Positions 7,434 through 15,905 of a stretch of DNA of 36,937 bases are shown piece after piece (position 1 is the stretch's first letter; the number at the start of each line of letters is the position of its first letter). The position numbers and the translations under genes are program-made. The notes under the pieces were generated by a model, which was not told the DNA's origin, ran no database searches, and saw only the letters and a program-made list of their open reading frames with translations. This DNA is from Ruminococcus sp. UBA1780 (lineage in GTDB: Bacteria > Bacillota > Clostridia > Oscillospirales > Ruminococcaceae). The stretch covers positions 5,630-42,566 of the forward strand of contig DCGK01000114.1 of the NCBI GenBank assembly GCA_002315235.1, given 5' to 3'.

Positions 7434-9824
7434 TCAGTAGTTTGAATAACCGTCAATTACTGTCCAGCTGTAGTCACCTGCGAGAACAGGAGCTGCACCA
7501 TTGTTAGGATTATCATCGACATAAATATACCCGAACTGGTTGGTTACATCGATATTTCCAACTTCAAGAGAACCTACAAAACAAAGGTCCATATTTCTCT
7601 TGATTCTTACCGGATTGGCCATTTCTCCTGAAGCTACATCAACAGTTCCGTTTCCGTCAAGGTCAATGAAGCTGAAGTATGTATAATCCACATCCTTCTT
7701 AACACCGTTTGTTGAAAGAGCCCTGAATGTTGCATGAGGAGCGATAATATCACCAGTGAACATGTAATTACCGTTTTTCATCTCAACTGTAACATTTGTG
7801 TTTTCAGCAGCATACATAAATATATGCGGAATGAGATGATTGTTCGGATATGCGTTAATTGCCTCAAGAGGTGTGCTGCCGTAAAGTCTGTCATAATAAG
7901 TCTTGGTCACTATTCTTGTCTGAATAAGATCAAGGTTCTGAGTAGCACCGCCCTTTTCAATAAAGAACTTAACCTTACCTCCTGCACTGTCATCAACAAT
8001 AATGAGTTTCTGATTGATACATGTAAGACTAGGAGCAATGTTAATCCAGATTTCGTCTACACCAGGATTAATGTAAATAGTTCCGTCAACACCATCACTG
8101 AGTTTCTTGTTGGAATCACCATTAAGTCCTACTGTGTTGTCCCAGATACAGGATCTTGTAATAACACCCTTACCATCCCATACTTCTGTTCCTGTATAGA
8201 GTGATGAATTTACAACATCCTTGTACTGCTTTGACGGATCAGTCGTGTCCTTGAACTGAGCAGTAATGTTCTCAATAGTCTGAACATAGCTTACACCGTT
8301 TGCACCATCACCCTTAAGCTTGTAAGCAGTTTCAAGTCTTGTCGCTGCTGAAGTAGCATTTGGGTAAGTCTTTGTAACCCCGTCAGCTTCCATAACGCTG
8401 TCAAGTGCCTTGAGTTTGGTTACAAATGTTGAGTAGCTGTTGCCTGCACCCATGTTTGCAACAATCTTTCTGCCGGCATCAACTTTTACGTTTCCTGAAA
8501 GATTTCCGCCTACGTAAACGTCTCCATTATGTACGGTAAGATCGCCTGTTACAGAAAGATCACCAACAACACAGAAGTCACCGTTAACTTCCATTCCGTT
8601 GCCGTCCTTTATAACACTGCCCTTGGAGTAAAAATTACCGCTTTCCATAGAACCCTTGTTAGTAACACCGGTAATGGTCTGCTGTGCCCAGTCAGTAAGC
8701 TTGGATGAAGAAAACTTAAGAGTACTTGTCTTGTTTTCTCCCATTATCATTACATTAATGTTTCCGTCAAGCTTTGCATTTCCCGTAAGATTCAGCTGGT
8801 CACAGTACAGATTCAGGAGTCCCATTACCTCTTCAGTTCCTGTTCTGTTGAACTTAGCCATCTCTATTCCCTGATTATTAAATTCAATAGGACCATCAAT
8901 GTAAAGATACGGCGCATTAAAAAACTTTTCAGTTGAAAGATCATTAATGTACGCAGGAGGGTACTGTGACTGGATTGTGATACCATTCTGTGAAGTAAGC
9001 TTACCTGTTACTCTCATGCCACCGTAAAATCCGTGCTCCGGATCATTACGGCCGAGAATAATACCAGCCGGATCATTCTTGTTAGCATTGAAATAGTATT
9101 CATCTGCATTTATAAATACGTCACCGGCATCAATTGTCTGGTTACCGCCTTCTGTTTTAGGAATCTTCTGATCTATACCTGCATAGAATCTACCTACTGT
9201 AGCAGGAGCATCGTTTGAGCCTGAACCGCCCTTGAGGTCGGAAAGCGCAATAAAACCACCGCCGTTGCCATCAGAGGCCTGACTCTTTGCATCACCAACT
9301 ACATATCTTGAATATGTGGATGTTTCACCACCCATTGTAACCTGAGCTGTTACCTTTATGATATTTTCATTATCATGGCCTGAGAGACCGGCAATATGAT
9401 AATCTACAGTATTTTTAGCAACATAGGTAAAAGTAAGAGAATCAATATTACCGAACCCTGGAATATATGTTCCGTCTACCGTACCGTCCCCGTCTGAGTC
9501 AACACCAACGTTTACTGTAACAGAATCACCCTTATTGTTCAGACGACCAATAATTGTATCACCCATAGACTTGTTAACACCCGGGTTTCCTGTCAGCGGA
9601 TCAGTACCAAAAGTGTTGATAACGTTATCAACAAGATCCTGGGCAGTATACTTGGTCTGATTGTCAAACCAGGTAGAATACGCTCTTTTACTTGCTGCGC
9701 CTGCGAGACCTATAGCAGACATAGTAACTATAAGAAGCAGCATCATAACGATAAGTACTGTAAACAGTACAGAACCCCTGAGCTTTTTGCTTCTGCCTAT
9801 ATCTGTATTCACAAATAACTCCAC
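7434..9824 (-). CDS. Giant PilX-like minor pilin / putative pilus tip adhesin with beta-helix body and calcium loops
   Basis: The 796-residue protein starts with a basic stretch (SKKLRG) and a long hydrophobic helix (SVLFTVLIVMMLLLIVTM), the N-terminal form of PilX/GspK-type minor pilins, which lack FTLIE. The rest is outside the membrane. Residues about 210-460 carry short repeated Gly/Asn-rich beta strands, such as GDLSVTGDLTVHNGDVYVGG, reminiscent of bactofilin or right-handed beta-helix folds. Two nine-residue acidic loops, DSDGDGTVD (109-117) and DLDGNGTVD (721-729), fit calcium-binding loops; the second exactly matches the DxDxNxxxD pattern of PilY1. No separate PilY1 is present in the window. 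PilX is normally under 200 residues, so this may combine PilX-like priming with an adhesin. Starts are GTG; GTG at 9812, with GGTGGAG upstream, is an equally good alternative. Confidence 0.78.
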   Translation of the reverse strand: MELFVNTDIGRSKKLRGSVLFTVLIVMMLLLIVTMSAIGLAGAASKRAYSTWFDNQTKYTAQDLVDNVINTFGTDPLTGNPGVNKSMGDTIIGRLNNKGDSVTVNVGVDSDGDGTVDGTYIPGFGNIDSLTFTYVAKNTVDYHIAGLSGHDNENIIKVTAQVTMGGETSTYSRYVVGDAKSQASDGNGGGFIALSDLKGGSGSNDAPATVGRFYAGIDQKIPKTEGGNQTIDAGDVFINADEYYFNANKNDPAGIILGRNDPEHGFYGGMRVTGKLTSQNGITIQSQYPPAYINDLSTEKFFNAPYLYIDGPIEFNNQGIEMAKFNRTGTEEVMGLLNLYCDQLNLTGNAKLDGNINVMIMGENKTSTLKFSSSKLTDWAQQTITGVTNKGSMESGNFYSKGSVIKDGNGMEVNGDFCVVGDLSVTGDLTVHNGDVYVGGNLSGNVKVDAGRKIVANMGAGNSYSTFVTKLKALDSVMEADGVTKTYPNATSAATRLETAYKLKGDGANGVSYVQTIENITAQFKDTTDPSKQYKDVVNSSLYTGTEVWDGKGVITRSCIWDNTVGLNGDSNKKLSDGVDGTIYINPGVDEIWINIAPSLTCINQKLIIVDDSAGGKVKFFIEKGGATQNLDLIQTRIVTKTYYDRLYGSTPLEAINAYPNNHLIPHIFMYAAENTNVTVEMKNGNYMFTGDIIAPHATFRALSTNGVKKDVDYTYFSFIDLDGNGTVDVASGEMANPVRIKRNMDLCFVGSLEVGNIDVTNQFGYIYVDDNPNNGAAPVLAGDYSWTVIDGYSNY

Positions 9825-9861
9825 CTTTCCTCTAAATTTTTATCATACAATTTACATTTTT

Positions 9862-9889
9862 AGGGAGACCGTGTTACGACAATCTCCCT
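9862..9889 (-). other. Intercistronic hairpin between the PilO-like and PilX-like genes
   Basis: Seven-bp stem AGGGAGA/TCTCCCT with a 14-base loop lies in the 72-bp gap. On the minus strand it is followed by A residues, not T, so it is not a normal terminator. It may stabilise mRNA ends or adjust expression within the operon. Confidence 0.45.
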
Positions 9890-9896
9890 GATATTA

Positions 9897-10655
9897 TTAT
9901 TTGCTGAAATCCGGCTTCTGAATCTGCTGCATTGTGTAGAAGTCAAAGATTACTTCGCCTTCAGAAAATCCCTTGTCTTCAGGAATCTCTGCAAGAAGTC
10001 CGAATGTATAGTCTTCAATCTTTACACCTGAAATACGTACACCTGTTTCCTTTGACTTGAGTTCATCTTCAAGAGCAAGTATAGCTTCCTTGGTAAACTT
10101 CATAGGTACAGTAACCTTTCTTACTTCAACCTGCTGATTACCGAGTTCATCAAGAGCTACTGCATTCATAGCCTTGTCATAAAGTGCCTTGTCAGTTGTT
10201 TCGAGAAGATTGCCGTTTGTATCAGCTGCCTCAAGAATAGGATAGGTGACAATATTCGGAACATAGAAATAGAACGGAATATCACCTGCTTCAGAATCAT
10301 TAATCTTAAACTCATCAATAATTTCAATCTGATTCTTTCCGCCCTTAACATAAGGCTCCTTGTTGAGAACACCTTCAAAATACTTGTCAACCTGGATGTT
10401 GTCAACCTGTGCAAAGAATTTGTCTGAAAGGCCCTTTGTTTCTTCATACATCTTGTTGATATTTCCTTCAATTACCGGAATTCTTGCAAGTTTACGGTTC
10501 ACTTCATCATAGTCAGCCTGAACAGTTTCCCTTTCAGCTTCATGTTCCTTAATACTGTTTTTAAATGTCTTGATAGGCCACATTATGAATATTATTACAA
10601 AAAGTAATACAGTAACAATTAAAAGGCCGATTTTTTCTCTGTAACTTAACTTCAT
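9897..10655 (-). CDS. pilO: PilO-like inner-membrane alignment protein
   Basis: The 252-residue protein has a short basic cytoplasmic start (MKLSYREK), a single membrane helix (about 8-26), a coiled-coil stretch (about 30-65, SIKEHEAERETVQADYDEV) and an extracytoplasmic alpha/beta domain. This is the bitopic architecture of PilO, partner of PilN and PilM in the alignment subcomplex linking PilC to the outer parts of the machine. Family sequence conservation is weak, so the call rests on architecture and position: it overlaps the fused pilM-pilN gene by four bases (ATGA), exactly where pilO occurs in classical pilMNO operons. Translational coupling would keep amounts matched. Confidence 0.75.
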   Translation of the reverse strand: MKLSYREKIGLLIVTVLLFVIIFIMWPIKTFKNSIKEHEAERETVQADYDEVNRKLARIPVIEGNINKMYEETKGLSDKFFAQVDNIQVDKYFEGVLNKEPYVKGGKNQIEIIDEFKINDSEAGDIPFYFYVPNIVTYPILEAADTNGNLLETTDKALYDKAMNAVALDELGNQQVEVRKVTVPMKFTKEAILALEDELKSKETGVRISGVKIEDYTFGLLAEIPEDKGFSEGEVIFDFYTMQQIQKPDFSK

Positions 10656-12349
10656 TCCTGATTACCCTCCGTATCTGCATTTGCAGCTTCATCCTTAAAA
10701 CTATCTAAATCCTTGTAGCTTGAAACAGGGCTCTTTACTGTAAGTGTCATTGCTGATGTAACAAACTTGTCACCCTTCTTGCCTGAGCCGAGAACTTCTC
10801 CGCCGTTTTCAGCAACAAGAACTGCATCTTCTTCAAGTACATCAAACTCATAGCCGCTGTAATGAACATTTTCAAAGTAACCCTTCTTCTCAAGGTTTTC
10901 AGCGAGAAGAGCTGCAAATGTCGGAGCCGGTTCATTCTTGTTTACAAGAGCGGTAAACTGGAATGTAACGTCGCCGTTTTCATAGTCGACATTATCAATA
11001 ACAAACTTGCCGTCCTTCTTGCCGTTGTCCTTAGGATTGTATGAACCCATTCCGGAAACATTGGCTGCACCAACAGTTTCAACTGCTGTCTGTTCAATTA
11101 TATTGTAAACTTCACTCTCAATAAACGGCTGTGTTCTGAGAGCATCAGAAGCAATAGTTGCTGTTTTCTTGTATTCCTTGACCTGAGTCTGAAGAGCTTC
11201 TCTGTCCTCAAGCTTGGCAAGCTCAGCAAGTGTTGAAGGAGCTTCCATAAATTCCTTCATATCCTTAATATTTTTCTTAAGACCAGCGTCCTTTGCTGCA
11301 AGACCAATTGTAATAGCACCCATTACTAAAATTGTTCCGAGAGTTACACCTGCAAAGAGAGCAGTGAAAGCACTGTCTGACTTAACCTTGTCAGTAATCA
11401 TCGATGTAGTACTGCCAAGTTCAAGAAGGTTAATCTTTTCAGTAGCCTTGTTTCTTGGGAACATTGCACCGATTGCGTTTGCATAGAGCGCAAAGTCAAG
11501 GTTCTGGTAACCCTTAACGTTCTTAGGAACAGTGATTACTGTTGTATTGATATCCATCTGCTCGAGATCCTTGGAGATACGCATGTATTCTCTTGTATCA
11601 CCGTAGAGAACAACGTTTCTGATCGGATCTCCGGCGTTTCTGCTTCTGTGGAACTGAAGCATACGGAAGATGTTTTCATTAACTGCTTCGTATACATAGT
11701 CCGAGCTGTTGTCATAGTCAGCAGCATCGATTGAAGCGAAACGTGAGAATGAAAGCTGGTTGTTTTCATAAATATTGAGTGAGATGAAGCTTCCGTCAAT
11801 CTGAACTGCGAGAAGAGGCATCTTTGATCTGTTCTTTTCATCAGAAAGAAGAACCTTTGTAATACAGTTACAACCGATAATCACTGACCTGAGTGAGATA
11901 CCAAGCATTGAGAAAACTCTCTTGTATGAGTCGATAACTTCTGTAGGACATGCAGTGGCAAGTACTGTTACCATATCGCCGCCCTCATCTGAAGCACCAA
12001 CTATTGAATATGAGATAGCATATGTATCATCGATACCAACCTTGGCCTGCATCTCAGTCTTAACCATCTTTGTGAACTCCTGCTCCTTCTGAGCTCTTCT
12101 AACTGTGAGTTCCTTGAAGATTGTCATGTTTGAGGAAATGCTGACGATGGCTTCCTTGTCCATCATTCTGTTCTGCTTAATCTTCTGGTTCATTATTGTA
12201 GCAAGTCTCGGAACATCCTTAACGTGACCGTTTACAATAATATCTTCATCGATATTGAGTGTTGCTGCTGAACTGATGGCAATCTTGTTCTTGTTTTCAG
12301 CACCTCTGATGATTCGTATGTTTCTATCTGTTATATCAAACGATAGCAT
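10652..12349 (-). CDS. Fused PilM-PilN type IV pilus assembly protein
   Basis: The 565-residue chain has two parts. Residues 1-300 look like PilM, an actin/FtsA-like cytoplasmic ATP-binding protein: it opens SFDITDRNIRII where the phosphate-1 loop should be, with later VQIDGSFISLNIY and RNVVLYGDTREYM segments in phosphate-2 and adenosine positions. Then comes KINLLEL (305-311), corresponding to the INLLP motif at the PilN N-terminus, which in separate-protein systems docks into a PilM groove. A membrane helix (about 327-351) follows, then a coiled coil (355-395) and an extracytoplasmic domain like PilN. Normally PilM and PilN are separate proteins of about 350 and 200 residues. No stop or frameshift separates them here. 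GAGGTGG precedes the ATG. It overlaps pilO by four bases. Confidence 0.8.
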   Translation of the reverse strand: MLSFDITDRNIRIIRGAENKNKIAISSAATLNIDEDIIVNGHVKDVPRLATIMNQKIKQNRMMDKEAIVSISSNMTIFKELTVRRAQKEQEFTKMVKTEMQAKVGIDDTYAISYSIVGASDEGGDMVTVLATACPTEVIDSYKRVFSMLGISLRSVIIGCNCITKVLLSDEKNRSKMPLLAVQIDGSFISLNIYENNQLSFSRFASIDAADYDNSSDYVYEAVNENIFRMLQFHRSRNAGDPIRNVVLYGDTREYMRISKDLEQMDINTTVITVPKNVKGYQNLDFALYANAIGAMFPRNKATEKINLLELGSTTSMITDKVKSDSAFTALFAGVTLGTILVMGAITIGLAAKDAGLKKNIKDMKEFMEAPSTLAELAKLEDREALQTQVKEYKKTATIASDALRTQPFIESEVYNIIEQTAVETVGAANVSGMGSYNPKDNGKKDGKFVIDNVDYENGDVTFQFTALVNKNEPAPTFAALLAENLEKKGYFENVHYSGYEFDVLEEDAVLVAENGGEVLGSGKKGDKFVTSAMTLTVKSPVSSYKDLDSFKDEAANADTEGNQE

Positions 12350-12416
12350 TAAATTTCCACCTCTCTGTGTAAATTAATATTTTTTATAAATAGTGTACTG
12401 TTTTACAGTGTTTTTA

Positions 12417-13526
12417 TTACATATTTTCAAGTCCGCCGAGTGATTCGTAGATAGCCGGATATACACCTGCAAGGAGAAGACCAACTACAACACCGAGGAA
12501 GATAATCATAACAGGTTCAAGGAGAGAAACAAGTCTCTGTACAGCTGCGTCTGCTTCTTCATCGTAGTAGTCAGCTGACTTTTCAAGAATCTCATCAAGA
12601 GCACCGGCTTCCTCACCAACAAAGATAATTGAGCAGAACATTGACTCAAATATCTCAGTTCTTGTAATAGCTGCTGAAAGCGGTTCGCCCTGCTTAACCT
12701 CATCGATTACCTGCTTGAACTTGTCTGATATATATATGTTACCAAGTACATCAGAAGATCTCTGGAGACACTCAACCATCGGAATACCACTTGAGTAAAG
12801 TGATGAAAGAGTTCTTGCAAATCTTGCTGTATAAATCTTAACCATAAGAGGTCCAACCTTCGGCGCTGTAATCTTGTACATATCAACCTTGTATCTGATT
12901 GAAGGTACCTTAAGAGCATATATAATACCTGCAACTATTGCAGCTACGAGTGCAATTATCAATGGCCAGTACTTGAGAAAAATCTCATTTCCCTTGAGAA
13001 GAAACTGAGCAATGATATTGAGATTTTTAGGATCATCACCGAACAGTGGTCTGAGAACAGGGATGATTACTGTGAAAATAAGAATTGTTACAGCAACGCA
13101 AAGTACAAGAAGTATGATAGGATAGATGAGAGCACCTCTGATAGTGTTGTTCATCTTGTTTTCCTTATCATAATGAGCTTCAAGTCTCTTCATGATAACA
13201 TCCATCTGACCTGAACTTTCGCCGGCGTTAACCATGCTCTTCATAAACTGAGGGAATGCATCACCCTGAGCTTCGAGTGAACTTGAGAAAGATTCACCCT
13301 TCTGAACGTTTTCATAGATTTCCTGCCAGATAGCCTTAGCCTTTTCTGATTCCTGCTCTTTACTGAGGATATCAAGCGCCTTAACAAGTGTAAGACCTGA
13401 TGAAAGCATCGCACTGAGCTGACGACAGTTAAACGATATTTCCTTGGTCTTGAACTTATAGGTCTTTTTGTTTTCCTCTGTAGTATTCATTTTGCCTGGT
13501 TTTTCCTTGGCAACATTAATACCCAT
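12417..13526 (-). CDS. pilC: Type IV pilus inner-membrane platform protein PilC
   Basis: This polytopic platform protein is acted on by PilB and PilT to insert or remove pilins. The 369 residues contain two T2SF/GspF domains, about 30-150 (QLSAMLSSGLTLVKALDIL and QFMKSMVNAGESSGQM) and about 235-360 (RTLSSLYSSGIPMVECLQ and SIIFVGEEAGALDEIL). Membrane helices lie near 130-155, 182-202 and 340-360. It is slightly shorter than typical PilC (about 400) because the N-terminal extension is brief. GGAGG sits seven bases from the ATG. It is the first gene of the minor pilin and assembly operon. Confidence 0.93.
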   Translation of the reverse strand: MGINVAKEKPGKMNTTEENKKTYKFKTKEISFNCRQLSAMLSSGLTLVKALDILSKEQESEKAKAIWQEIYENVQKGESFSSSLEAQGDAFPQFMKSMVNAGESSGQMDVIMKRLEAHYDKENKMNNTIRGALIYPIILLVLCVAVTILIFTVIIPVLRPLFGDDPKNLNIIAQFLLKGNEIFLKYWPLIIALVAAIVAGIIYALKVPSIRYKVDMYKITAPKVGPLMVKIYTARFARTLSSLYSSGIPMVECLQRSSDVLGNIYISDKFKQVIDEVKQGEPLSAAITRTEIFESMFCSIIFVGEEAGALDEILEKSADYYDEEADAAVQRLVSLLEPVMIIFLGVVVGLLLAGVYPAIYESLGGLENM

Positions 13527-13608
13527 TAAACCACCTCCGAATTATTTTATAGTTTATAGTTTTTTCAAACTAAAGAGCACAAATAGACACACTACTCTAA
13601 TAATATTA

Positions 13609-13637
13609 TTATATCATCACAAAGTTCAAATTTCAAT
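13609..13637 (-). promoter_or_regulatory. Promoter of the pilC-pilMN-pilO-minor pilin operon
   Basis: TTGAAA (13632-13637), a 17-base spacer and TATAAT (13609-13614) match the sigma-A consensus. The sequence GATGATATAAT resembles GTGATATAAT of the two pilin promoters. Start of transcription near 13602 gives a leader of about 75 nt. Confidence 0.82.
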
Positions 13638-13880
13638 TGTGGAATTCATATAAATACATGGTACATATTTATAAAAATGCACCAATAAGAATTATATAGG
13701 CACAGGCTTAACAAAATGACATTGGTATTTATGTAATATTAATACAGTATTATCCTTAATATCTCATTTCTGAGATATTATTTTAGCACATTTTAGGTCA
13801 GAGTTTACAACCCGACTATTATGTTACAGTCTATTTTGTGTATTATGTCAGTTTGTGTACATGTGTTCAGGATATAAAAA
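13638..13880. other. AT-rich intergenic region with an inverted repeat
   Basis: No gene is supportable between the pilC promoter and the ribH terminator. The one ordered element is AATATCTCA-TTTC-TGAGATATT at 13758-13779, a perfect nine-bp inverted repeat about 120 bp upstream of the pilC -35 box. It could be an operator or a weak hairpin; no U-tract terminator signature is clear on either strand. Confidence 0.4.
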
Positions 13881-13910
13881 ATGAACAAAGGGCTGTACAT
13901 GGTACAGCCC
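13877..13910 (-). terminator. Terminator of the riboflavin operon
   Basis: Nine-bp stem GGGCTGTAC/GTACAGCCC (13890-13910) with a three-base loop, followed on the minus strand by TTTGTTCATTTTTT, 43 bases after the ribH stop. Confidence 0.87.
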
Positions 13911-13953
13911 CGGACTAATATACTATATTAATATATTTCAGATTAATACTTTA

Positions 13954-14415
13954 TCAGATTTTTTTAAGAAGTGATATCATTTCAAGAGCTGCCATTGCAC
14001 AGTCATAACCCTTGTTTCCCGCCTTTGTACCGGCTCTTTCAATAGCCTGCTCAATGTTTTCAGTTGTAAGAACTCCGAAAAGAACTGGAATTCCGCTGCT
14101 GAGGCTGACCTGAGCAATACCCTTTGAAACTTCAGCACATACATAGTCATAATGAGTTGTTGAACCTCTGATAACAGCGCCGACACAGATAACCGCATCA
14201 TATCTGCGGCTGTCTGCAAGCTTCTTGGCCGCAAGAGGGATTTCAAATGCGCCGGGAACCCATACAAGATCGATGTTATCAGTATCAATCTCGTGTCTTA
14301 CAAGTGCATCCTCAGCGCCTCCGACAAGCTTTGATGTGATAAATTCATTGAATCTTGATGCAACAATTGCAATTCGCGCCTCACCGGCAATAAAATTTCC
14401 TTCGATAGTATTCAT
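13954..14415 (-). CDS. ribH: 6,7-dimethyl-8-ribityllumazine synthase (riboflavin synthase beta chain)
   Basis: RibH condenses 5-amino-6-ribitylamino-uracil with 3,4-dihydroxy-2-butanone 4-phosphate, the penultimate step of riboflavin synthesis. The 153 residues have the standard size and motifs: an early substrate loop SRFNEF, WVPGAFEIPLAAKKL, VGAVIRGSTTHYDYV with the catalytic His, and PVLFGVLTTEN. It assembles into 60-mer or pentamer shells in the cytoplasm. It is the last gene of the rib operon, 53 bases after ribBA, before a strong terminator, and so should fall under the FMN riboswitch. Confidence 0.95.
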   Translation of the reverse strand: MNTIEGNFIAGEARIAIVASRFNEFITSKLVGGAEDALVRHEIDTDNIDLVWVPGAFEIPLAAKKLADSRRYDAVICVGAVIRGSTTHYDYVCAEVSKGIAQVSLSSGIPVLFGVLTTENIEQAIERAGTKAGNKGYDCAMAALEMISLLKKI

Positions 14416-14468
14416 TGTTTTTTCCTCCGTTTTTATTTATAAATATATGTTTGTAGTATAACATAATA

Positions 14469-15668
14469 TCAGTAAGTAAACATGTGACCCATGCGGTTCT
14501 GCTTGGTTTTGAGATAGAATTCATCCTGCTCATTGGCTTCAATCTGAATCGGAACACGTTCTGTTATCTCTATACCGTATTCAGAAAGATCGGCTATCTT
14601 AAGCGGATTATTTGTCAGAAGTCTAAGCTTTGATGCACCGAAATACTTGAGCATCTGCGCACCGCAGCTGTAATCTCTCATATCCGCAGGAAAACCAAGC
14701 TTAATATTTGCATCGACAGTATCAAGTCCCTGTTCCTGAAGCGCATATGCTCTTATTTTGTTGATAAGTCCGATGCCTCTGCCTTCCTGTCGAAGGTAAA
14801 GAATAATGCCTCTGCCTTCCTTTGCAACCATTTTCATTGCAGTTTCAAGCTGAGCTCCGCAGTCACATCTCTTTGAACCGAACACATCTCCGGTAAGGCA
14901 CTCTGAATGCACACGGCAGAGTACAGGCTCACCGTCTGACAAATCCCCGGCAACAAGTGCTACATGATGTTCACCGGTAATACTGTTCTGAAATCCGTGA
15001 ATTTCAAAATCCCCGTGCCTGGTCGGCAGCTTCGCCTCTGAAATATGCTCCATGAATATATCACAGCGTTTTCTGTATGCCTGAAGGTCCGCTATGGTGA
15101 TAAATTTTATACCGTACTTCTGAGCAAGGACCTTTAAACCTTCCTGTCTGAGCATTGTTCCGTCGTCAGCCATAATCTCACAGCAAAGGCCAATCTGTTT
15201 AAGTCCGGCGAGCCTCATAAGGTCAACAGTCGCTTCAGTGTGTCCGTTTCGTTCAAGAACACCGCCCGGTTTTGCCTCAAGCGGAAACATGTGTCCAGGT
15301 CGTCTGAAATCCTGAGGTTTCGCACCGTCTTCCGCACATTTCATTGCTGTCACTGACCTCTCGGCAGCTGAAATGCCGGTAGTTGTGTCCTTATGGTCGA
15401 TTGAAACTGTAAAGGCTGTGCAGTGATTATCAGTATTGTTATCCACCATCTGTGAAAGTCCAAGCTTTGCTGTATACTCTCTGCTCATCGGCATACATAT
15501 AAGCCCTTTTCCGACAGAAGCCATGAAGTTTACGTTTTCCTGCGTTGCGAATTCTGCCGCGCATATAAAATCGCCCTCATTTTCACGGTCATCATCATCA
15601 GTAACAAGAATTATTTTTCCTGCTCTGAGATCATCAAGTGCTTCATCAATTGTGTTGTAGTTAAACAT
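14469..15668 (-). CDS. ribBA: Bifunctional 3,4-dihydroxy-2-butanone 4-phosphate synthase / GTP cyclohydrolase II
   Basis: The 400-residue enzyme supplies both branches of riboflavin synthesis. Residues 1-200 are RibB, with the acidic site DDDDRENEGDF, and RPGHMFPLEAKPGGVLER near 135. Residues 205-400 are RibA, with zinc-binding Cys residues in ECLTGDVFGSKRCDCG and the RQEGRGIGL motif. The ATG at 15668 is preferred. An in-frame start 25 codons further up would add residues not expected for the family, and AGGAG lies 14 bases before 15668, a long but usable spacing. It is separated from ribE by an unusual 225-bp repeat-rich gap. Confidence 0.95.
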   Translation of the reverse strand: MFNYNTIDEALDDLRAGKIILVTDDDDRENEGDFICAAEFATQENVNFMASVGKGLICMPMSREYTAKLGLSQMVDNNTDNHCTAFTVSIDHKDTTTGISAAERSVTAMKCAEDGAKPQDFRRPGHMFPLEAKPGGVLERNGHTEATVDLMRLAGLKQIGLCCEIMADDGTMLRQEGLKVLAQKYGIKFITIADLQAYRKRCDIFMEHISEAKLPTRHGDFEIHGFQNSITGEHHVALVAGDLSDGEPVLCRVHSECLTGDVFGSKRCDCGAQLETAMKMVAKEGRGIILYLRQEGRGIGLINKIRAYALQEQGLDTVDANIKLGFPADMRDYSCGAQMLKYFGASKLRLLTNNPLKIADLSEYGIEITERVPIQIEANEQDEFYLKTKQNRMGHMFTY

Positions 15669-15796
15669 CTTATTATCATCTACTCCTGTATTTTTTACAG
15701 TGAATTTCAAATTTATGTTCACTGTATTTATCATAAAAGTCAATCATTACGCAGACTGTACTGCACCGATTTGCAACCGTTATTTAATTCGGCATG

Positions 15797-15905
15797 CAAC
15801 CTTTTCAGGTTGTATGATCCGGTTGGCACACGGTTGGTTTTAAACCGGGTTCATAGCTTCTTTCAACCATGAATACCGGTTTAAAATCGGGGTTTAAAAC
15901 CCGTT
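15797..15905. repeat. Clustered palindromes with GGTTTAAA cores between ribE and ribBA
   Basis: The ribE-ribBA gap holds CAACC-TTTTCA-GGTTG (15797-15812). It also holds a long imperfect inverted repeat whose arms TTTTAAACCGG and CCGGTTTAAAA with TTCAT/ATGAA extensions lie at 15838-15854 and 15869-15886. A further GGTTTAAAACCC palindrome at 15892 runs into the ribE stop. Another GGTTTAAACC core lies inside the ribE 3' end near 15969. Such clustering suggests RNA hairpins affecting ribE versus ribBA expression, or remains of a small repeat element. Nothing here codes for protein. Confidence 0.5.

Noticed and set aside
7734..8204. Plus-strand 156-codon open frame within the giant minor pilin
   Set aside because: Antisense to a long real gene, with Cys/Asn-rich composition typical of a complement frame; no start signal.
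9862..9889. Terminator between the PilO-like and PilX-like genes
   Set aside because: The hairpin lacks a T-run on the minus strand, and the genes on both sides belong to one operon; recorded as an intercistronic hairpin.
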